A DNA stretch of 11,574 nucleotides from Acidobacteriota bacterium. Its GTDB lineage: Bacteria > Acidobacteriota > Terriglobia > UBA7540. The stretch lies in NCBI GenBank assembly GCA_003224635.1, contig QHZK01000054.1, positions 1-11,574 of the forward strand, read 5' to 3'. Made by a program: the position numbers and the translations under genes. The notes beneath the pieces are model-generated. The model saw only the letters and a program-made list of their open reading frames with translations, did not search any database and had not been told where the DNA came from. Below, in pieces: positions 5,892 to 11,574 of this stretch; the stretch's first letter is position 1, and every line of letters starts with the position of its first letter.

Positions 5892-6650
5892 ATGGCCAAC
5901 ATCAAAGTGTCGATCATTAACGAAAGCACAGTTTTAGCCGACGCGCAGGTGCGCGTGGCGGTCACCGACCTCGAGACCCAGGTACACAAGGATTTCGCGC
6001 CGGCTTGGGGGATTGACGCGGACCTAGCCTTCGTACCCAAGGGCGCGACACCCGCCAGCGGCTCGTGGTGGCTGGCTGTACTGGACGACACGGACCAGGC
6101 GAGCGCCCTCGGTTACCACGACCTCACTCCCGAAGGCCTGCCGGAAGGGAAAGTGTTCGCGGGGACGGACCTGAAGTTGAACCTGCAGTGGACGGTGACT
6201 GCCAGCCATGAGCTGCTGGAGATGCTCGCCGATCCTGACATCGATCTGGCGGCCGTCCAGTCCGACCCGAACACCGGAAATCCGACCCGGCTTTATGCTT
6301 ACGAGGTCTGCGATGCGTGCGAGGATGATCAATTCGGATACACGGTCGGCAAGACGCTGGTATCCGATTTCGTCTTCCCGTCGTGGTTTGAGTCTTTTTG
6401 GTCGCCCGGAGGCACACAATTCGATCAGCGCAACAAGATCCAGCAGGCGTTTCAGGTTCTGGCCGGCGGTTACATCGGCGTGCTCGACCTTCCCTCAGGC
6501 AGCGGCTGGTACACCATCAACGCTGAGGGCCGGCCCTGGGAATATCGCATGCGGGCGCCAGTCGGCAGCAGGCGGGAGCGGAGGCGAACCCCCCGTTCCC
6601 ACTGGCTGAGGAGCAAGCCTCGGCAGAAGTCGCACAAAAAGGGTCAGTGA
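5892..6650 (+). CDS. Uncharacterised soluble protein with HExxE motif (putative metal-dependent hydrolase)
   Basis: 252 residues from ATG 5892, chosen because AGAGGAGG lies 5 nt upstream; an in-frame ATG at 5871 would place that site inside the gene. No signal peptide or membrane helix is seen. The striking motif is SHELLEMLADP: H106, E107, E110, D114, an HExxE helix as in zinc peptidases, followed by the Cys/acid-rich YAYEVCDACEDDQFGY (135-150) and SDFVFPSWFESFW (158-170). I recall similar SHELLEML...YEVCDAC...SDFVFPSWF proteins annotated only as hypothetical, so I give no function. The N-terminal part (about 1-75) resembles an alpha/beta domain, while the last 30 residues are very basic (RRERRRTPRSHW, KSHKKGQ), suggesting a disordered or nucleic-acid/surface-binding tail. 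It converges on the yjbQ-like gene with 5 bp between that gene's natural stop and this one. Confidence 0.85.
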   Translation: MANIKVSIINESTVLADAQVRVAVTDLETQVHKDFAPAWGIDADLAFVPKGATPASGSWWLAVLDDTDQASALGYHDLTPEGLPEGKVFAGTDLKLNLQWTVTASHELLEMLADPDIDLAAVQSDPNTGNPTRLYAYEVCDACEDDQFGYTVGKTLVSDFVFPSWFESFWSPGGTQFDQRNKIQQAFQVLAGGYIGVLDLPSGSGWYTINAEGRPWEYRMRAPVGSRRERRRTPRSHWLRSKPRQKSHKKGQ

Positions 6651-6655
6651 CCGCC

Positions 6656-7067
6656 CTAAGCGCCGATGATCTTGATGAACTCGCTTGGGCCGTGCGCCGT
6701 CGAATTCGGCGTAATAGACCTGCTGCCAGGGGCCGAGGTCAAGCTTGCCCTTGGTCACGGGGACCAGCACCTGGTGGCCGACGAGCAGGTTTTTCAGGTG
6801 CGCATCGCCGTGGGTCTCCCGGGTGCGGTGATGACGGTAGTCGGCGCGAAAAGGCGCGAGCCGTTCGAGCCATTCCTCGATGTCCGCGATCAGCCCGTCC
6901 TCAGCATCGTTGATATAAACCCCCGCCGTGATGTGCATCGCCGAGGCCAGCGCCAGGCCTTCCTTGACTTGGGCCTTAGCCAAGGCCCTTTCGAGCTCCA
7001 GGGTGATATTGATAAACTCCAGCTTCTTTTCGGTGTTGAACCAGAGGTATTCGGTATGGGATTTCAT
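6656..7067 (-). CDS. yjbQ: YjbQ / UPF0047 family protein, frameshifted near the C terminus
   Basis: Small cytosolic protein of the UPF0047 family, whose members (E. coli YjbQ) have been linked to secondary thiamine-phosphate synthase activity; the true cellular role is unsettled. Starting at ATG 7067 (GGGAAGG 8 nt upstream), the signature blocks are clear: SAMHITAGVYIND (43-54), DYRHHRT (76-82), GDAHLKNLLVGHQ (87-99) and LDLGPWQQVYYAEFDG (109-124). The frame then reads ARPKRV and leaves the family, running on to 6495 across the neighbouring gene. The expected ending FIKIIGA-stop is present in another frame, with TAG at 6658-6656. A net +1 (or -2) change near 6691-6695 therefore seems to have displaced the last eight or so codons. 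Family members normally end at about 137 residues, which fits the displaced stop. It is either functional with an altered tail or a sequence error. Confidence 0.8.
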
Positions 7068-7085
7068 CTGCAACGCCTTCCCTTC

Positions 7086-7131
7086 ATTTTGGATTTTAGA
7101 TTTGGATATTTTGGATTTTGAATTGGCGATT
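7086..7131 (-). repeat. AT-rich degenerate repeat array, arm 1
   Basis: On the minus strand it reads as repeated CAAAATC/CAAAATA-type 7-9-mers; on the plus strand ATTTTGGATTTT (7086-7097) recurs as ATTTTGGATTTT within 7109-7120 (approximate copy). ATTTTGGATTTT (7086-7097) is the exact reverse complement of 7313-7324. Far AT-richer than its surroundings, it begins 18 bp upstream of the yjbQ-like start. Confidence 0.75.
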
Positions 7132-7286
7132 CGAAGGCAGGCTAGCCTCCCCTCGATGAACACTGACGGCGCTTTACGTCTCTTGGATAAAGTCAAAACA
7201 GTTCGGCAAGTCCGAATCCGCTTGCCTCGGGGAGCCGAAGCCGGAAGCGAGCAGTTTAACGGATGTGGGATCCAAACGCGGTTGTG
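7132..7286. other. Spacer between inverted AT-rich arrays, no gene seen
   Basis: These 155 bp form the middle of a 387-bp gene-free gap (7068-7454) between the divergently read yjbQ-like gene and the first exported-protein gene. I see no coding signature, RNA gene or strong stem. A minus-strand -35-like TTGACT occurs near 7190-7195, but without a convincing -10. Confidence 0.4.
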
Positions 7287-7329
7287 AATCCAAAATCTAA
7301 AATCGAAAATCCAAAATCCAAAATCGAAA
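7287..7329 (+). repeat. AT-rich degenerate repeat array, arm 2 (inverted)
   Basis: Five or more copies of a CCAAAAT / CGAAAAT / CTAAAAT unit of 7-8 bases. AAAATCCAAAAT (7313-7324) is an exact reverse complement of 7086-7097, so the two arrays face each other across about 155 bp. Confidence 0.75.
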
Positions 7330-7336
7330 CGGGGGC

Positions 7337-7366
7337 TTTACTTCTTGGGAGGCTGCGTTCTATAGT
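7337..7366 (+). promoter_or_regulatory. Candidate promoter for the first small exported protein gene
   Basis: TTTACT (7337-7342) and TATAGT (7361-7366) are 18 bp apart, matching four and five of six consensus bases. A stem-forming sequence follows at once (7373-7413), giving a predicted leader of roughly 80 nt before ATG 7455. Resemblance only. Confidence 0.4.
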
Positions 7367-7372
7367 GTCTGC

Positions 7373-7413
7373 TGCCGAAAGGGGGGGTGCGCCCGCCTCC
7401 CGACTTTCGGGCA
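7373..7413 (+). other. Stem-loop in the predicted 5' leader of the exported-protein gene
   Basis: TGCCGAAAG (7373-7381) pairs with CTTTCGGGCA (7404-7413) with one bulged base, and the G-run and GCCTCCC inside can add further pairs around GGGTGCGCCC. It sits just after the candidate -10 and 41 bp before the start codon, so it may stabilise or regulate the leader RNA. It has no T-run, so it is not a classical terminator. Confidence 0.45.
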
Positions 7414-7454
7414 CTGCTTCGCGCCGCCCGGACGCGTGATCGAGGGAGGATACG

Positions 7455-7820
7455 ATGAAGAGGGTCATTCTTCTAATGTTGCTCGCCGCCGTCGTGGCCA
7501 TGGGAGTCACAGTCGAGGCCGTGGCGGCCAAGGAGAAGGAAGGAAAGATGGGCGCCGCCCAGAAGGAAGCCCACTGGACTGGCACCATCGTGAGAAGCGA
7601 CAAGGATGCCGGCACACTCACTGTCCGCAAGGATGGAAGCACCACCGAAAAGATCGTTCACTACGATGCTGACACGAAGTGGACGAGACAAGAGAAAGGG
7701 AAGGTCGAATCGATCGATTCCAGCCAGGTCAAGGACGGCGACAGGGTCATCTGTGTGGGTGGTTACAATGAGAAGAGTGAATTCCACGCCACTCGCATCG
7801 ACTTGAGGCTGCCCCATTAA
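7455..7820 (+). CDS. Small exported DUF5666-like protein, paralogue 1
   Basis: 121 residues with a clear signal peptide (MKRVILLMLLAAVVAMGV, likely cleaved after VEAVAA at residue 25), so exported. The mature protein opens with a Lys/Glu-rich stretch (KEKEGKMG), then a small beta domain, HWTGTIVRSDKDAGTLTVRK, a VHYDADTKW segment, DGDRVICVGGY and ATRIDLR, which resembles the DUF5666/OB-fold proteins. These have no established activity; binding of a ligand or cell-surface component is only a guess. GGGAGGATACG precedes ATG 7455. The next gene is a paralogue with the same order of motifs and an almost identical ribosome binding site, pointing to tandem duplication. A candidate promoter and leader stem-loop lie upstream. 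The single mature Cys (in VICVG) has no partner. Confidence 0.85.
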   Translation: MKRVILLMLLAAVVAMGVTVEAVAAKEKEGKMGAAQKEAHWTGTIVRSDKDAGTLTVRKDGSTTEKIVHYDADTKWTRQEKGKVESIDSSQVKDGDRVICVGGYNEKSEFHATRIDLRLPH

Positions 7821-7920
7821 CTTGGCTTAGGGTTGAATTCGTCGCGCATTACCGGGGTAAAGGTCACATTTTAGCCAACCCATTCGGGCCGTCGGGCGTG
7901 CTAGCCTCAGGGAGGATACG

Positions 7921-8262
7921 ATGAAGAAAGTTCTGGTTCTTGCCTTGCTCACGGCAGTCGCGGGCGTCGGACTCGCGGCGCGGGGAGTGGCGGCCAAGGA
8001 GAAGAAAGCCAAAAGCGCCACCGAGCAGGAGGCTCGCTGGCACGGCATCATCGTCCGCAGTAACAAGGACGCATCCACGTTGACCGTCCGCAAGGGAAAC
8101 ATCGAGAGGACCGTCCACTACGACAGCTCGACGAAGTGGACGAAGCAGAAGCAAGACGCCGCGATCGACGAGGTCAAGGACGGCGCGGACGTCATCGTGC
8201 TCGGCAAGTACGATGACAACGGCGTGTTGCAGGCCACCCGCATCGATCTGCGGCGTCCGTAA
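7921..8262 (+). CDS. Small exported DUF5666-like protein, paralogue 2
   Basis: 113 residues; signal peptide MKKVLVLALLTAVAGVGLAA with likely cleavage after RGVAA at residue 25, the same place as in paralogue 1. The mature part keeps the motif order of its neighbour: KEKKAK, RWHGIIVRSNKDASTLTVRK, VHYDSSTKWTKQ, VKDGADVIVLGKYDDNG and ATRIDLR at the C terminus. It lacks about eight residues between the strands and has no Cys. GGGAGGATACGATGAAG matches the start region of paralogue 1 exactly, though the next 80 bp upstream do not, so the duplicated unit apparently began near the ribosome binding site or the upstream part has diverged. The 100-bp gap allows co-transcription. It converges on the cyclic-nucleotide-fold gene across an inverted repeat. 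Confidence 0.84.
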   Translation: MKKVLVLALLTAVAGVGLAARGVAAKEKKAKSATEQEARWHGIIVRSNKDASTLTVRKGNIERTVHYDSSTKWTKQKQDAAIDEVKDGADVIVLGKYDDNGVLQATRIDLRRP

Positions 8263-8263
8263 C

Positions 8264-8368
8264 GAGTCTCTCAGTCATTCAGTTTGTCAGTTTCTCACTC
8301 ATTCATTTCCTGATTGGTGAGCTTCGTCTTCACTGACATACTGACGAACTGATTTGCCTGACAAACTC
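8264..8368. repeat. Inverted pair of degenerate repeat arrays, possible bidirectional terminator
   Basis: The left arm (8264-8306) and right arm (8330-8368) are built from degenerate CAGTTTGT/CAGTCATT-like units of about eight bases. AGTTTGTCAG (8281-8290) is the exact reverse complement of CTGACAAACT (8358-8367), and TCAGTTTGTCA also pairs imperfectly with TGACGAACTGA (8342-8352). It fills the gap between two convergent genes, so a transcript from either side could fold into a long hairpin. No clean U-tract is present, so the terminator role is inferred. Confidence 0.65.
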
Positions 8369-8372
8369 TAAG

Positions 8373-8783
8373 CTAGCCGGGTCCGGGCGCAAGGCGGATG
8401 AGCGCGCGCAGGATGCCGCGCGTGATGTTGAAGTCCTCAGCCATGGCATCGTAGAACTCCTGCTGGTCGATCTGAAGGGCACGTACCGGCTGGGTAGCCA
8501 TCGCCGATTCCCTGTGGGAGTCGCCGGCCAGCAGCGCCAGAGCGCCAGCCACCTGTCCGGCCGCCAGTTCTTGCGCCTGCTGCCCGTTGCGGACGAGCGC
8601 CACCCGGCCTTCCAGGATGAGGAACATGGTGTCGGCGCCCTCGTTCTCGCGGAAGAGCAACTGGCGCGCATCGCAACTGACCTCGCGCGCGATCGCGGCC
8701 ACGCGTGCCAGGCTTTCGGTGCGGACGCCTTGAAAAACGGGCGCCTTTTGCAGGATATCCACCTTCTCGATCGTGGTCAGCAT
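8373..8783 (-). CDS. Single-domain cyclic-nucleotide-binding-fold protein
   Basis: 136 residues, essentially one CAP_ED/cNMP-binding beta roll with no DNA-binding or effector domain. The start (KVDILQKAPVFQGV) and the double glycine-bend strand (DTMFLILEGRVALVRNG, 52-67) are typical. The phosphate-binding cassette is GQVAGALALLAGDSHRESA (76-94): the Arg (R91) remains, but the Glu normally found in the G-E-hydrophobic segment is Ala (A81), so binding of cAMP or cGMP is doubtful. The length is about 135 residues against more than 200 for CRP-like regulators. It lies 120 bp downstream of the transporter-HEAT gene on the same strand; related transporters are sometimes associated with this fold, so a role as a regulatory partner is plausible inference. 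The start ATG 8783 has only a weak AGAAG upstream. Confidence 0.87.
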   Translation of the reverse strand: MLTTIEKVDILQKAPVFQGVRTESLARVAAIAREVSCDARQLLFRENEGADTMFLILEGRVALVRNGQQAQELAAGQVAGALALLAGDSHRESAMATQPVRALQIDQQEFYDAMAEDFNITRGILRALIRLAPGPG

Positions 8784-8805
8784 TCTTTGGCTTCTGGAGA
8801 GCGTG

Positions 8806-8867
8806 GTAGCGCCGCCCTTAGGGCGGCAGGTTGACCAGCGACATGCCGAGCTGAAGCCCGGCGTTAC
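8806..8867. repeat. 62-bp palindromic element with GTAGCGCCG / CGGCGTTAC ends
   Basis: GTAGCGCCG (8806-8814) and CGGCGTTAC (8859-8867) are inverted ends matching at eight of nine positions. Within the left half, GCCGCCCT T AGGGCGGC (8811-8827) is a perfect 8-bp hairpin with a single-base loop. The ends resemble those of the 2821-3040 element. It sits between the transporter and cyclic-nucleotide-fold genes, where the transcript would fold strongly. Confidence 0.65.
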
Positions 8868-8903
8868 AGCGCGCGAAAATCGACAGTGACAAATCGAACT
8901 AAT

Positions 8904-11573
8904 CTAGGCTGACCCCGCCACCCCCAGGCGAGCGCTCGTCCACCTCCAGGTCTCCTCCAGCAGCGAATCTCCGGCGTGCGCCAACTGCCGCACATCCTCG
9001 CACAACTCCGCCAGGCCCAGTTCGCCGATGGCATGGAGCGAGCAGGCGCAAAGCCACCGATCTTCACAGCGCAGCAAGATGCGCAGCGCTTCCGCCTTCG
9101 AGTTCACCCCGACGCGGCAAAACCTCCGGGCGAAGCTCAGCCGGTCGCTTGCGGTAATCTCCGGGTCGAGCACGTAGGAGAGCATACGGTAGTGCTCCGG
9201 CTTGAGGAGGTGCTCGAGCACTTCGAGGGCATTGGCGCGAAGCTGCGCGCGGCCGGACTTGACCCCCACGTAAGCGTTATAAATATCGCGAGGCGGATAG
9301 AGCAGGGCCAGCAGGCGGAAGATGCGCTCGAATTCGTACTCCATGCGCTCGCCGAGCGCCCTGGTCAGCACCGAGCTGCTCGGGTGGCCATCGAGCCAAT
9401 TGCTGGCGTGCGGCTCAAAGGCCTCCAGAATCTGGACCGAGCGGTAGTACCCCATCAGCTCCAGGTTGAGCAGATCGGCAAAATCGGCGTCCGCGGGCAT
9501 AAGACCGGGGTCGCGGCGGCGCAGTTTGTTGAGCGCCTTCAGCAGATCGAAGCGCAACCCCGCATCAGGCTGGACGAGGCTCTCAGCCAGGGCGGCGGCT
9601 GCTTCCGGCGTGGCAATGCGGGCCAGCACATTGGGTATCTGCTTGCGGACGGGGAGGGAAACGGCTTCGTCGTTCAAGTAGTCCCGTAGCGTACCCACCG
9701 CGCGTTCGCCGTATTCGGCAAGCGCCGCGCGCGCCGCTCCGCGCAGGCGCTGCTCGGCCAGCTTCTCGATGACCAAGGGCAGGAACTGCCGTCCGCCGAT
9801 CTTGCCCGCGCTCAGCAGGGCCTGCTCTTGAACTTCGATTTCCTCGTCGCGCAAGAGCGTCAACAGGTCGGAGTGCAGTTCCGAGGCGGGAGGAATCGCG
9901 CCCAGCGCCCGCGCCGCCTCAACTCGGGACCTCGGCGCATCGGGGCCGGTCCGGGAGAGCATTCCCTGGAGGATAGCCTGCGCCGTCGCTAGGTTGTCCG
10001 GCTGCCGAGTCCGCGCCAAATAAGCGGCCACGGAGCCAGCCAGGGAATAATCCGTGAAGTCAGAGTCGGCTTCGAGCAGGCTAAGGGGATCGCGCCCGGC
10101 GTGCAGCGCCAGATAATGGAGCGCCTCGGTGCGCACCTCGGGGGACTCGTCCTTCAGCATCTTTTCCACTTGCGGCAGGATCTTCTGGTCTCCAGCGTCC
10201 CCCAGCAGGCGCAGCGCCCGCTGTCGGACGGCCGGCGACGCGTGCTCGAGCAGCCCGCGCAGGACGGGGTGCCGGCCGGGCTCGCGCCCAATCTCAAACA
10301 GGCTCAGGCCGTACAGCAGTTGCTGCTCCTGGCCCCGCTTCAGGCTCTCGGCCAGCACTTCCGTTGTGGTCGAGTCCAGGACTCCGGCGGCGGTCCGCTC
10401 GGGGTCGAGCGTCCGACGTTCGATCGCCTGCCGGAGGACGTTCAGGTACTCGCGACGGACCGCGTAGGCGACGCCGATCCACCCGAACAGAATTACCATG
10501 TTTACGAGGCTCACTTTGCCCGGGCTGAACTTCAGCACGCTCGCAAAGAGCAAGAGGACGAGCCCGGCTATTCCGTCCGCGGACCGCCAGACGAAGGTGT
10601 CGATGAACGACTTGACCTGGCTCTTGACTTCGGGCGCAACAGGCAAATAAAGGAGTTCGGTAGCGGACTTGTCGAGCGAATAGCGCAGGATGTAATGGCT
10701 CCCTCGCAGGATGCTGCCCGTGACCAGTCCTGTAGCAAAGAATACGCCCAGGCTGCTGGCCAGCAGCGAGACCGGGAGCGCGAAGAGCCCGACCCGGATG
10801 CCAAAGGCTCGCAGCAGCGGTCCCGTCAGCGCCAGTTGGAACACCAGAGTGATCAGGCCCATATACCCGTAGAAGCGGGCGATGAAAGCTGTCAGTCCGG
10901 CGGTATTGTGGCCATAACTGTCCTTGGCAATCAGAAAGAACTGGTAGCCGAGAATGCTGGTGGCAAGGCAGCCAATGGCGATCAGGGCCGTGATCGACAG
11001 CAAGTAGGGAGACTTCCGGATAACCCGCACGCTCTGCTGAAAGTTCCTGGGCGCATCGTGTGCGGCGGGCGCCAGACGCACTTCGGCAAGCCGCGGTCCC
11101 GCCCTCTGGAACAACAGCTTGACCAGCATCGCGCAGCCCACCAGGATCAGCGCCACCACCAGGAGTAAAGTGTTCGGTCGAAGGTGGCCGTGTCGCATCA
11201 CGTCGGCGGTGAAGAAGCCGATGAAGACCCCGCCCAGGATGGGTCCCAGTTGGATCAAGGAGAAAATCCGGCGCGCTTCCCGCGTGGTCAGCGTGTAGTT
11301 GGCCAGCGTCCAGCCCATCATAGGGCCCATGGCGCCGAGCGCGTACACCCAGGCGTAAACCAGCAGGTACACAGAGCGGTAGTGGAAGCGGGTCAGCCAC
11401 CAGAAGAGGCAAAACGAAGAAGCGAAAAACAGCAGCGTGCCGATCACCAGCATTTCCAGGCGCAGCCGGTGCGAAAGGCGGATGTAGGTTGAAACGAAGC
11501 CGCCGATCATCACCGCCGAGCCGATCATAGCGTAGGGCAGGTGCCTGGGAAAGACCTCCAAAAACAGCGCGTT
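8904..11573 (-). CDS. Npt1/Npt2-like nucleotide transporter fused to HEAT repeats (N terminus beyond window)
   Basis: 889 residues are visible from base 11573 down to the TAG at 8906-8904; the frame is open at the window edge and the first helix is missing, so the true start lies outside. Residues about 1-370 are a polytopic membrane region (ten or so helices) with the block SATELLYLPVAPEVKSQVKS, then FIDTFVWRSADGIAGL (about 303-335), characteristic of the ATP/ADP translocase (TLC) family and its MFS-related bacterial cousins. Residues about 400-885 form a long array of HEAT-like helical repeats (SPAVRQRALRLLGDAG, SPEVRTEALHYLA, EIEVQEQALLSAGKIGG). Classical NTT carriers exchange ATP for ADP in intracellular parasites; a free-living relative with a large cytosolic HEAT domain has no proven substrate, and the HEAT part probably binds protein partners. 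The downstream cyclic-nucleotide-fold gene is a candidate partner. Confidence 0.85.
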   Translation of the reverse strand, partial: NALFLEVFPRHLPYAMIGSAVMIGGFVSTYIRLSHRLRLEMLVIGTLLFFASSFCLFWWLTRFHYRSVYLLVYAWVYALGAMGPMMGWTLANYTLTTREARRIFSLIQLGPILGGVFIGFFTADVMRHGHLRPNTLLLVVALILVGCAMLVKLLFQRAGPRLAEVRLAPAAHDAPRNFQQSVRVIRKSPYLLSITALIAIGCLATSILGYQFFLIAKDSYGHNTAGLTAFIARFYGYMGLITLVFQLALTGPLLRAFGIRVGLFALPVSLLASSLGVFFATGLVTGSILRGSHYILRYSLDKSATELLYLPVAPEVKSQVKSFIDTFVWRSADGIAGLVLLLFASVLKFSPGKVSLVNMVILFGWIGVAYAVRREYLNVLRQAIERRTLDPERTAAGVLDSTTTEVLAESLKRGQEQQLLYGLSLFEIGREPGRHPVLRGLLEHASPAVRQRALRLLGDAGDQKILPQVEKMLKDESPEVRTEALHYLALHAGRDPLSLLEADSDFTDYSLAGSVAAYLARTRQPDNLATAQAILQGMLSRTGPDAPRSRVEAARALGAIPPASELHSDLLTLLRDEEIEVQEQALLSAGKIGGRQFLPLVIEKLAEQRLRGAARAALAEYGERAVGTLRDYLNDEAVSLPVRKQIPNVLARIATPEAAAALAESLVQPDAGLRFDLLKALNKLRRRDPGLMPADADFADLLNLELMGYYRSVQILEAFEPHASNWLDGHPSSSVLTRALGERMEYEFERIFRLLALLYPPRDIYNAYVGVKSGRAQLRANALEVLEHLLKPEHYRMLSYVLDPEITASDRLSFARRFCRVGVNSKAEALRILLRCEDRWLCACSLHAIGELGLAELCEDVRQLAHAGDSLLEETWRWTSARLGVAGSA

Positions 11574-11574
11574 C

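Noticed and set aside
6495..6655. C-terminal tail of the YjbQ-like frame beyond its natural stop
   Set aside because: It runs antisense through the HExxE gene, has no family similarity, and the expected ending with its stop lies in another frame at 6656.
10101..11168. Long open frames on both strands over the transporter-HEAT gene
   Set aside because: They are alternative frames of a gene with clear helices and HEAT repeats; none has a signal, motif or ribosome binding site of its own.

Overview
The window looks like a chromosomal stretch from a GC-rich soil-type bacterium, most likely an Acidobacteriota member. This is inferred from the mix of a DUF885 peptidase, a nucleotide-transporter/HEAT fusion and secreted DUF5666-like proteins, and from intergenic DNA packed with small palindromes and degenerate 7-9 nt repeats. 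There is no rRNA or tRNA gene, no CRISPR array, no insertion sequence with a transposase and no phage module. The taxonomy rests on gene style only.

Layout. (a) 1-2813, minus strand: an ABC-2 export operon, read ATPase (2813-1809), PF06182-type permease (1623-766), then a translationally coupled thioredoxin-fold protein (762 to beyond base 1, C terminus cut by the window). A 220-bp palindromic composite repeat (2821-3040) ends 7 bp before the ATPase start codon, and a cluster of hairpins and heptamers (about 1696-1802) separates ATPase from permease. (b) 3367-3876, plus: an orphan zinc-ribbon plus J-domain protein. (c) 3885-5693, minus: a secreted DUF885 family metallopeptidase-like protein, convergent with (b). 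(d) 5892-6650, plus: an uncharacterised soluble protein with an HExxE motif, convergent with (e) 7067-6656, minus: a YjbQ/UPF0047 protein with an apparent frameshift in its last codons. (f) 7455-8262, plus: two tandem paralogous small exported proteins with near-identical ribosome binding sites. (g) 11573-8373, minus: a large Npt1/Npt2-like transporter fused to HEAT repeats (N terminus cut by the window), followed by a single-domain cyclic-nucleotide-binding-fold protein.

The most unusual feature is the intergenic DNA. Three times (516-760, 7086-7329, 8264-8368) a pair of degenerate short-period repeat arrays occurs in inverted orientation. One pair lies inside the 5' part of the redoxin reading frame and appears to encode its N-terminal extension and part of its signal peptide. 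Two further palindromic elements (2821-3040 and 8806-8867) share GTAGCGC-type ends. Together these look like non-autonomous, hairpin-forming repeat families that have colonised promoter, terminator and N-terminal coding positions. Among the proteins, the least understood are the HExxE protein, the zinc-ribbon/J-domain protein, and the transporter-HEAT/cyclic-nucleotide-fold pair.
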